Part shown: in pieces, positions 57,801 to 64,000 of the stretch
How positions within the stretch are numbered: the stretch's first letter is position 1
Layout of the letters: each line of letters starts with the position of its first letter
Assembly (NCBI GenBank): GCA_964016885.1
Contig: OZ024743.1
Coordinates: 345,134,063-345,198,062, forward strand
Source of the DNA: Eledone cirrhosa
Lineage: Eukaryota > Mollusca > Cephalopoda > Octopoda > Eledonidae
Direction: 5' to 3'
Length of the DNA stretch: 64,000 nucleotides
Made by a program: the position numbers and the translations under genes
Notes under the pieces: generated by a model
Told to the model about the DNA's origin: nothing
The model's database searches: none
Seen by the model: only the letters and a program-made list of their open reading frames with translations

Positions 57801-58290
57801 TGTCTATGTATGTATGTCAGTATGTGGGTGTTGTATATGTATGTCTGTATGTATGTCTGTATGTGTGTGTTGTATATGTATGTCTCTGTATGTATGTCTG
57901 TATGTGGGTGTTGTATATGTATGTCTCTGTATGTATGTCTGTATGTGGGTGTTGTATTTGTATGTCAATGTATGTATGTCTGTATGTGGGTGTTGTATAT
58001 GTATGTCTATATATGTATGTCTGTATGTGGGTGTTGTATATGTATGTCTATGTATGTATGTCTGTATTTGGGTTTCGTATATGTATGTCTATGTATGTAT
58101 GTCAGTATGTGGGTGTTGTATTTGTATGTCTATGTATGTATGTCTGTATGTGAGTGTTGTATATGTATGTCTATGTATGTATGTCTGTATGTGGGTGTTG
58201 TATATGTATGTGTCTGTATGTATATCAATATGTGGGTGTTGTATTTGTATGTCTATGTATGTATGTCTGTATGTGAGTGTTGTGTTTGTA
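54900..58290 (+). repeat. Heterogeneous right end of the array
   Basis: Monomers remain recognisable and in register, but the kilobase-scale copies seen further left stop. Private variants become common here, including TATGGCTATG, GTCCGTC, a TGTGGTATTGTATATG contraction and TCTGGATGTGGG. Array ends that are more diverse than the centre are expected when homogenisation by unequal exchange is weakest at the edges. Confidence 0.7.
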
Positions 58291-58432
58291 TGTATGTGTA
58301 TATATATGCATAATGTGAGTGTTGTCTTTTTATGTATATATGTATGTCAGTATGGGCGTGTTATGTTTTTATGTGTGTGTGTATGTATATCTGTATATAT
58401 GTGTGTCAGTGTGTGAGGGTGTTTGCGTGCGT
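58291..58432 (+). repeat. Decayed edge monomers of the satellite
   Basis: Traces of the unit persist (GTGAGTGTTGTCTTTTTATG, TATGTCAGTATGGGCGTG) but spacing and sequence are degenerate, and the tract passes into GT-rich sequence. This marks the transition from array to flank. There is no sign of a target-site duplication or an inserted element at the border. Confidence 0.7.
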
Positions 58433-58591
58433 GTGCGTGCGTGTATGTGCGTTCATGGTGAATATGTGTATGTGTTTGCATGACTGATTTATATTCGCAC
58501 ATTTAATATTTGTTTATGCTAGTCTATATATTAGCCTGTGTATGCGCATGTATGCGAAAGTGTATTCATTTTTTTTGTATGATAATTTGCA
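58433..58591. other. GT-rich flank, no gene
   Basis: The stretch is GTGTGCGTGC-like and AT-rich, with no long frame, no recognisable RNA gene and no repeat beyond short GT runs. Confidence 0.5.
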
Positions 58592-58800
58592 TTGTGTCGT
58601 TGTTTAGCACCAGCCCAGAATTGGTTAGGGACATCTTTAACCATAAACTTGCTAGGTAATCCCATCCATGTCTCAGACACAAATTGTCTACGACTAGACT
58701 GTCCAGAGTATACTACAAAACGTTATGGTAAAGTATTACGAAATTTAGCTGCTATTTCTAGAAGTTAATGCAGCCACATAGGTGAACCCGTGATTTATAC
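58592..58800 (+). mobile_element. Possible SINE-derived fragment
   Basis: A stretch of mixed, non-simple sequence starts at TCGTTGTTTAGCACCAGCCC and includes CATCCATGTCTCAGACAC and TGTCCAGAGTATACTAC. It differs sharply in complexity from the GT-rich DNA on both sides. The opening motif and the order of the later blocks remind me of tRNA-derived SINE sequences common in cephalopods. That is recollection, not a search. No clear pol III boxes, tail or target-site duplication can be shown, so it may be an incomplete relic or simply unique sequence. Confidence 0.3.
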
Positions 58801-59054
58801 ATCTGTTTGTTTTCTAAACGTAAATGCGTATGTATCTATATGTATATGGACATTTGTATACGCGAGTATTTGATTATGTACGGGCGTGTCTATATATGGG
58901 CAATCGTGTGTATGTGTGGGCGGATCCATTGTGTTTGTACACACAGATTTGTATATGTCGTTACTTGCATTTATGTATGTGAGTATATAGGTTTCTCTGT
59001 GCATGCTTCTGTGTGTACTTGTGTGCCCTTGCGTATGTATGAGTTATGTATATG

Positions 59055-59057
<3 letters not shown>
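58801..59057. other. GT-rich intergenic sequence, no gene supported
   Basis: Both strands have short open frames of up to ~98 codons in this region. Their products are low-complexity (Tyr/Ile/Cys/Val-rich) and follow from the GT/TA composition. No domain or splice signal pair can be recognised. Confidence 0.5.
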
Positions 59058-59087
<30 letters not shown>

Positions 59088-59136
59088 GTTTGTGTGTGTG
59101 TGAATATGTTTGTGTGTATGTGTGTGTGTGTGTGAG
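59054..59136. repeat. (TA)n followed by (TG)n microsatellite
   Basis: Two TA runs separated by a single TATG interruption pass into TTTGTGTGTGTGTGAATATG and a longer TG run. It is a simple-sequence tract. Confidence 0.9.
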
Positions 59137-59219
59137 TGATTCTGTCGGGAGTTTTGACAACACATCCTACTCCCTATGATGGATCACTTTAGAAGGAAAA
59201 TTGAAAATTGAACATCAGG

Positions 59220-59286
59220 TCAAACACGCGCACAGTCACAGTCACACGTGCATGAACGCTCACAACATATACACGCCTGCAATTAA

Positions 59287-59370
<84 letters not shown>

Positions 59371-59740
59371 GCACATGCACAAATGCAGATGCAACACACA
59401 CACATAGACACACACATATATGCATGTAGGCATATGCTCACAACATACATGTTTGCATGTAAGCACATTAGCACACGCAAACACTCACATCGCTGAAATA
59501 CATACACAGAGGGAGCATACACGTACATATATATAAACCTAGGTGTAAACTCAAAACGGATACAAATTTAAAAGCATGCACTCATATTTACGGATATACT
59601 TTCACACATACACACACACAAACACTGACTAAAATACACATAAGCGCAGAGAGAAAAACACCACCTATATATACTTGCATTAACGCACAGAAACCTATGC
59701 ACAAGTACAATTACACTCATGTAAATCCGTGAACACTGCT
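59220..59740. repeat. AC-rich low-complexity stretch
   Basis: The + strand turns AC-rich (CACACGTGCATG, ACACACATAGACACAC and similar), the opposite of the GT-rich flank to the left. It contains no gene. The frames of 60 to 80 codons here read through dinucleotide repeats. Confidence 0.7.
59286..59369. repeat. Compound (CA)n(TA)n(CA)n microsatellite
   Basis: About 13 CA units, about 22 TA units and about 8 CA units follow one another without interruption. The central TA run is self-complementary and could extrude as a hairpin. Confidence 0.95.
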
Positions 59741-59989
59741 ATCAAGATCATTACGACAACAACCATATATACCAACTATACTGCCAGCCACCATTTTCTT
59801 TTTGTGGACACCCGTTGTATTTCATATTTTTTTTTTAGGCCTCGAGGTCTAACCCCGTTGGCTGTTGCATCATTCTATTTTTACTTTGTCAGCATATCTT
59901 GATTTAGCTGCAAATTTCACTCAAGTATCAAAGTATACTTGCCAAGTATTAGTGTTAATTTACGATAGCATACGAATTGTTTCATATAT
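59741..59989. other. Mixed-sequence stretch with a T-tract, no gene supported
   Basis: Ten T's end in TTTTTTAGGCC at 59,827 to 59,840, which would fit a splice acceptor, and an open frame begins at 59,865. No donor, homologous peptide or upstream exon is visible, so I do not call a gene. Confidence 0.3.
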
Positions 59990-60120
59990 GTATGATGATA
60001 ATAGTGCCGATGGTTATGTTAGTGATGATGATATTGACGATGATGCTGGTGATGATAATGGTGATGATAATGGTAATGTCGATTTGGGGTGTTATGGTAG
60101 TGATGATGATGATGATGTGA
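59990..60120 (+). repeat. Imperfect GAT trinucleotide repeat
   Basis: GATGATGAT-type triplets interspersed with GGT, AAT and GTT fill the segment. Read from an ATG at 59,865, they would give an 88-residue product with an Asp/Gly/Asn-rich C-terminal half (repeated D-D-D and D-D-N-G motifs) ending at 60,131. The acidic tail is what a GAT microsatellite must encode in that frame. A low-complexity acidic exon cannot be excluded, but nothing else favours one. Confidence 0.7.
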
Positions 60121-60604
60121 AAAAAGTATGACAATGATGGCGTTAATGTGGGTGTCAATGATTATGAGAAGTATTATATTGCTTCTGACGCTAAACATGC
60201 TGCTGCTGATTCTGGCGGTGGTAAATCGCCTTCATTGCAATTACTAGACAAATGAGATGATGGTGGCGACAGCAGTGCTGATATCAATAAATTAAACAAA
60301 AAGAAATAACATCATTAACAATAACAATTGTAGTGACAGTCTCACCCTCCCACCCGCCACCACCCCGCCTTCATCTACATAAAATAATAACAGGAATAAA
60401 TAAGCGATAACGAAACAAAAACAAGACAATTTTCATTAAAAGTGAAAAGCTGGCGGTCACAATGCCAGTGATATTGTAAATTAGAGGAAGGGTCACTCCC
60501 AACATATATGGAGATGGAAGTAATATTGTCCAATGACAGATGACATTTAGAATCAATGACCTGTCAAAGCAAGATGGGGCAGACAGCGTTAAGTTGATAG
60601 AAAA
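60121..60604. other. Unassigned intergenic sequence
   Basis: The sequence is mixed, with short GAT-like remnants, a C-rich CACCCTCCCACCCGCCACCA patch near 60,343 and A-rich patches. A 61-codon reverse frame (60,371 to 60,556) has no recognisable features. I see no RNA gene or mobile element. Confidence 0.4.
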
Positions 60605-61400
60605 TAAGAAATTTGGAGTTTAAATATATTTAGGGTACAATCTATCTAAATATAACTCTACATCTAACACTAAATTAAAACTAAAATTTACCCTAAACTT
60701 AAATATGAATCTAAACTTAACCATAAGCCTGAACCTGACCTGTAACCTAACCATAACACTAACACTAATCCTACTCTTTATCCTAACACTAACCATAACA
60801 ATAAACCTAACCTTAATGTTTACCCAAGCACTAACCCTAAATCCTAATAGTAACTGTAACACTAAACGTAAAAATAATCCTAAACTAAGCATAAACATCA
60901 CACTAACCGTAAACCTACCTCGAACTCTAACGATACCCCTAACTCTAAAACTAATACTAAATCCTAATAGTAACCGTAACAGTAAAGTTTAAAATAATCC
61001 GAAACCTAACGATAAGCATCGCACTAACCCTAAAACTACCTCTAACGCTAAGGCTGTCCCTAACCATATCCCAAGCACTAAACCTATAATTACCATTAAT
61101 CATAACACTGACATTCAGCCTAAACCTAACATGATCCTAAACCGAAGCTTAACCCTTTCTCTAATACTAACCCTAACTCTGATCCTAATCCTAAACATAA
61201 TCCTATTCCTATTCCTAAGCCCTAACCCAAACCATAACCCTAAACCTAAAACTACCATCCGTCTCTAAAACTAACCCTAACCCCTCACTCTAATCCTAAC
61301 TCTAACCCTAAATCTAACCCTCACCCTAACACGAACCTTAAATTTAACTTTAACGCTAACAATAACCCGAAACCTAACTTTGTTCATAAACTGAAGTCCT
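60605..61400. repeat. Degenerate telomere-like CTAACC/CCCTAA repeat tract
   Basis: For ~790 bp the + strand is made of ~6-bp words of the form CTAACC, CCTAAC, CTAAAC and CATAAC. A few near-perfect runs occur, for example AACCCTAAACC and CTAACCCTAACC-like clusters near 61,160 to 61,330. It resembles a decayed interstitial telomeric sequence of the CCCTAA (TTAGGG) type, or a microsatellite of the same word. Open frames on both strands here have Leu/Thr/Asn- or Val/Phe-rich products and are by-products of the repeat. Confidence 0.8.
60841..61080 (+). repeat. 120-bp tandem duplication within the telomere-like tract
   Basis: Two adjacent 120-bp copies both start ATCCTAATAGTAAC (60,841 and 60,961). 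They share the order of non-canonical words, such as AAAATAATCC and CATC-CACTAACC/GCACTAACC. They differ at several positions, so the duplication is old, but it arose after the hexamer words had already diverged. Confidence 0.75.
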
Positions 61401-61588
61401 AAGCATAGACAATATATATATATATATACACACATATTATGAGGATTGGAATTACGAAAGAATGAGTCCTTGATCAGTAAACATATAAGTATGTTATATT
61501 AATCAATATACACGACAACAAAGCATTTTGGTGGTAATTAGAGTTATGAATCCGATTAATCTAGCATGCAACATAAATCTACAGCCTA
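61401..61588. other. Intergenic sequence with a short (TA)n run
   Basis: A TA run of about nine units lies at 61,412 to 61,428. The remainder is AT-rich unique sequence without a recognisable gene. Confidence 0.5.
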
Positions 61589-61817
61589 ATGTTTGAAGTG
61601 AACTATGGTGTTTATCAATGTTCATCTTTAATTCTTGAAGTTTACTATAGAAACCTTGCCCGCGTTGCTCAAAATTCATCCTTAGCTTCTGGCCTTCATT
61701 CAACAAGACGCGCACAATACCTCAAAGCGCTCGGAGACCAGTCACCGAAAGGCCGTCGCAACACTGTTTCCATTCAGACAGATGAAGGGATTCAAATGAG
61801 ACAATATGTTACGTTAG
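61589..61817. other. Coding-like window of unknown identity (exon or retroelement relic)
   Basis: This stretch has balanced composition and higher complexity than anything else in the flank. The forward frame is open from 61,589 and includes the residues SPKGRRNTVSIQTDEG near its middle, a basic-then-acidic segment that looks protein-like. The reverse frame over 61,503 to 61,715 includes KLRMNFEQRGQGFYSKLQEL, with helix-like hydrophobic spacing. Both cannot be right, and I recognise neither. An A-rich tail begins directly downstream, at 61,818, which would fit a processed or retroposed copy inserted in + orientation. I do not call a CDS. Confidence 0.25.
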
Positions 61818-61861
61818 ACAAAAAAAACAACAACAAAAAAACAAAAAAAAAACAACAAACA
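61818..61861 (+). repeat. A-rich tract, possible retroposon tail
   Basis: Runs of seven to ten A's are broken only by single C's (AAAACAACAACAAAAAAAC). It follows the coding-like window directly. It may be the degenerate poly(A) tail of a retroposed element or a simple repeat. Confidence 0.55.
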
Positions 61862-62104
61862 AATATATTCGACAACATGTTTTTTTCTCCCACGACCTGA
61901 CAGTCCTAGATTGAAACAGTACTTTTAAAAAAAAAAATAAAAAAATCTTTTCAAAGGGATTAAGCACTGGTAGTAAACAAGATCCCGGAAACATGTACAT
62001 GGTTTCGTGCACACTAGATTACTCTGCTACTATTAATTACATTCTATCATGAAACTGATTATTAAAAAAGAAATATGTTTAGTTACAATATAAATATATA
62101 TACA
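61862..62104. other. AT-rich spacer with a second A-rich run
   Basis: TTTTTTTCTCCCACGACC at ~61,880 is followed ~45 bp later by TTTTAAAAAAAAAAATAAAA (~61,924 to 61,947). No gene or RNA is recognisable. Short frames here are Lys- or Phe-rich read-through of A and T runs. Confidence 0.4.
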
Positions 62105-62325
62105 TAAGCTATCGCCGTATTTTGACTAAAGAAATTAAAGAAATTATTTAGCCTGATAGTGGGGTTAAGAACCCTCCGAGAAATGGAAAAAGATGAGTAT
62201 TGACGTATCCCATGTACGTCAATACTCATCTTTTTCCATTTATCCGATTATCCGAGGGTTCCTAACCCCACTATCAGGCTAAATAATCTCTTTAATTTCT
62301 TTAGCCAAATTACGGCGATAGCTTA
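62105..62325. mobile_element. Foldback (MITE-like) element, ~221 bp
   Basis: The left arm (62,105 to 62,207) and right arm (62,215 to 62,325) are inverted copies around a 7-nt loop, TCCCATG. The outer ends read TAAGCTATCGCCGTA and, on the opposite strand, the same 15 bases. The arms differ by about five substitutions and an 8-bp insertion in the right arm (TATCCGAT region). There is no coding capacity, which fits a non-autonomous foldback or MITE copy. The flanks are TA-rich, so a TA target duplication cannot be told from background. As RNA, either strand would form a ~100-bp hairpin. Confidence 0.8.
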
Positions 62326-62372
62326 CATTTCTAATAATTTCAAGCCCACTCGCTGTTTCGAAAATATTCTTA

Positions 62373-62548
<176 letters not shown>

Positions 62549-63021
62549 CAACTAATTAGTTTCTATAATGGGATAAAGATAGTTACGCAATGTAACTGTC
62601 GAGAATTCATTACGTCACCAGGGAGTCTATTCTCAGGTGAGTCTCCAGGCAATGCGCGGACACTAGGGACTCATATAAAAATAATAATAGTTCGGTGGAT
62701 GGAACAGCTAGCGAGGACTGATTTCCAAAGCACTGAAAAAGTTCACTGTCTCTGGTCAAATGGCAGATTCTAAAGAATCAATCACGTGACACTGAGGCTA
62801 GTCGGAAGGAGTGGGGTGGTAAAATGACAAAAGCCTACTACCACTAAAATAAGTTAGTAGTGGATTTGGCAGGTTTGCTCAACAAATAAATAATTTGGAG
62901 ATAAATATAGAGAATTAGTATATTTACCGACATATGCGTACAGATGTACACTAATGCTAGCAAATACATAAGTTATGTCATAGTACCTAGGTGGTTCAAT
63001 GCAGGAGGATGCAGAACAATT
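62549..63021. other. ~470-bp segment bracketed by direct repeats
   Basis: This is mixed-sequence DNA without long open frames. It contains GTCACCAGGGAGTC, GAGGACTGATTTCC and GTGGTTCAATGCAGG. The last is only a loose match to a pol III B box. Flanking by two ~65-bp direct repeats suggests either a tandemly duplicated repeat family or a small element with terminal repeats. Confidence 0.45.
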
Positions 63022-63085
63022 ATATGAAAGACGTAAAATAAGAAAATTTTAAAATTTAATAATTAACTTACTAAAATTTTCACTC
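63022..63085 (+). repeat. Direct repeat DR, right copy (64 bp)
   Basis: This is the same sequence as the left copy, starting ATATGAAAGACGTAAAATAAG and ending CTAAAATTTTCACTC, with one TTAC fewer. A (TA)n array abuts its outer, right side, mirroring the arrangement at the left copy. Confidence 0.85.
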
Positions 63086-63295
<210 letters not shown>

Positions 63296-63389
63296 AGGGT
63301 GTATAGGTTTGCTTGAAGCATTGTGAAATATGTAAAATACGTAGTTTAGAAAGCCACAACAATGCAGATGGGAAATCTCGAGGTACAAA
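63296..63389. other. Unique spacer between two microsatellites
   Basis: About 90 bp of mixed sequence (GTGTATAGGTTTGCTTGAAG to ATCTCGAGGTAC) is caught between two TA/CA arrays. It may be part of a dispersed repeat family that carries such arrays. No gene is supported. Confidence 0.35.
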
Positions 63390-63455
63390 CATGTACAAAC
63401 ACATCTACAGATATACACATATATACACATATACAAAATACATAAATACACATAC

Positions 63456-63551
<96 letters not shown>

Positions 63552-63585
63552 GTATATATATATATATATATACAAATATACAAAT

Positions 63586-63630
<45 letters not shown>
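63390..63630. repeat. Compound (TA)n/(CA)n microsatellite cluster
   Basis: ACATAT-rich sequence, a ~50-bp TA run, about 16 CA units, and two further TA runs separated by CAAATATACAAATAAAGG. Entirely simple sequence. Confidence 0.95.
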
Positions 63631-63633
<3 letters not shown>

Positions 63634-64000
63634 GGCCCGCTACTGAATAAACTCTATGAACACTGTCCGAACTACATGCACAAAAACTTTGCAACTTTCA
63701 AATAACTTAAACCACTGTTAATGCCCGATGGCTAAAAACGATGTCACCCCTTTTTTTTTTTAAACGACAAAATAGCCCCTCTACCTCCTTCCCACCCCAC
63801 CCTAACCCTCCTCAACCTGAAACACGCCACTATAGTTATGTAAGTACCTCTTACCTATCTGCACTTTCTGCTTGTAGAGCTGTTTTTATGCGCCTGTGTG
63901 TTTGCGCATATTTATGAGTACATGTTTGTATGTATTTGTATGAGTGGCCGTTCGTTAGTATGCATATCGCTGTGTGTACGTGAGTTCATATGTACCTGCA
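63631..64000. other. Right-edge intergenic sequence, no gene seen
   Basis: A unique stretch (GGGCCCGCTACTGAATAAAC onward) is followed by an 11-T run near 63,751, a C-rich patch (CCCACCCCACCCTAACCC) and a GT-rich end. No open frame or RNA gene is recognisable, and any feature may continue beyond the window. Confidence 0.4.

Larger units (their letters stand above)
1..58290 (+). repeat. Giant 41-bp-monomer satellite array (left end outside window)
   Basis: The sequence is an uninterrupted head-to-tail array. A typical unit runs GTGGGTGTTGTATATG, then TATGTCTATG, then TATGTATGTCTGTAT, and returns to GTGGG after 41 bp, giving about 1,400 units. Common alternatives inside the unit are GTCTG or GTCAG, CTATG or CTCTG, and GTGGG or GTGTG. 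Rarer variants are GTGAG, GTGTAGTA, GTACGTC and TGCATG. Forward-strand composition is strongly biased to T and G. Each A in the consensus is flanked by T on both sides, so no forward stop codon exists. Stops arise only by mutation (GTGAG, GTGTAG, GTATAAG, GTAAGT). The array is already in progress at base 1, so its true length is unknown. The unit itself looks like a diverged TATG tetranucleotide run. I do not recognise it as a named satellite. Confidence 0.98.

Noticed and set aside
1..58290. Cys-rich secreted repeat protein such as a silk, adhesive or structural protein
   Set aside because: The Cys/Tyr/Val pattern is forced by TGT, TAT and GTA words. No signal peptide, stable frame or intron structure is visible, and variants do not favour synonymous changes.
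1..58290. CRISPR array
   Set aside because: The 41-bp units are contiguous with no unique spacers, and the genomic context is eukaryotic.
1..58290. G-quadruplex array
   Set aside because: There is only one GGG per 41 bp, so loops would be far longer than in classical quadruplexes.
59189..59528. Overlapping frames on both strands across the (CA)n(TA)n(CA)n block
   Set aside because: The products are alternating Tyr/Ile, Cys/Val and His/Thr from dinucleotide repeats. They are low-complexity artefacts.
60620..60992. Frames of 93 and 95 codons on opposite strands in the telomere-like tract
   Set aside because: The repeated CTAACN words generate Leu/Thr/Asn on one strand and Val/Arg/Phe on the other. 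No domain is present.
60605..61400. A functional chromosome end
   Set aside because: The hexamers are heavily degenerate and complex sequence continues for more than 2.5 kb on both sides, so it is internal, not a terminal telomere.
62985..63005. Pol III B-box-like GTGGTTCAATGCAGG suggesting a tRNA or SINE promoter
   Set aside because: It matches only part of the consensus, and no A box at a suitable distance or cloverleaf can be drawn.

Overview
The window is eukaryotic, non-coding and overwhelmingly repetitive. No gene, rRNA or tRNA can be supported. About 91% of it (1 to ~58,290) is one uninterrupted head-to-tail satellite with a 41-bp monomer, roughly 1,400 copies, which continues off the left edge. 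Compound (CA)n/(TA)n microsatellites, degenerate CCCTAA-type repeats, a foldback element and A-rich tails in the right flank suggest a large animal genome. A 58.6 to 58.8 kb stretch reminds me of cephalopod SINE sequence, so an octopus-like mollusc is my best guess. That assignment rests on memory, not on a search.

Satellite (1 to 58,290). The monomer is rich in T and G on the + strand, with about 20 T, 12 G, 7 A and 2 C per unit. Every A in the consensus sits between two T's, so TAA, TAG and TGA cannot occur in any forward frame. Because 41 is not a multiple of 3, all three forward frames spell the same cyclic 41-residue peptide. This produces enormous open frames (up to ~2,437 codons) that I reject as genes. 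Above the monomer level the array is built from nested kilobase-scale tandem duplications. Clear pairs have periods of 4,964, 6,399, 3,316, about 2,310, 3,071 and 3,150 bp, and a shared 3,222-bp block. A cassette of variant monomers about 230 bp long recurs more than 20 times from ~0.6 to ~52.6 kb. The right edge decays over ~140 bp.

Right flank (58,291 to 64,000). In order it holds: a GT-rich stretch with a possible SINE relic; (TA)n/(TG)n; a switch to AC-rich sequence with a (CA)n(TA)n(CA)n block; a T-tract followed by imperfect GAT repeats; ~790 bp of degenerate telomere-like CTAACC repeats with a 120-bp internal duplication; a short coding-like window ending in an A-rich tail; a ~221-bp foldback element with 103/111-bp arms; a long (TA)n; a ~470-bp segment bracketed by 64 to 68-bp direct repeats; and more (TA)n/(CA)n arrays.

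Nothing here works as an operon or pathway. The interest lies in the satellite's architecture, its unusual strand-specific sequence, and what its RNA would do if it is transcribed.
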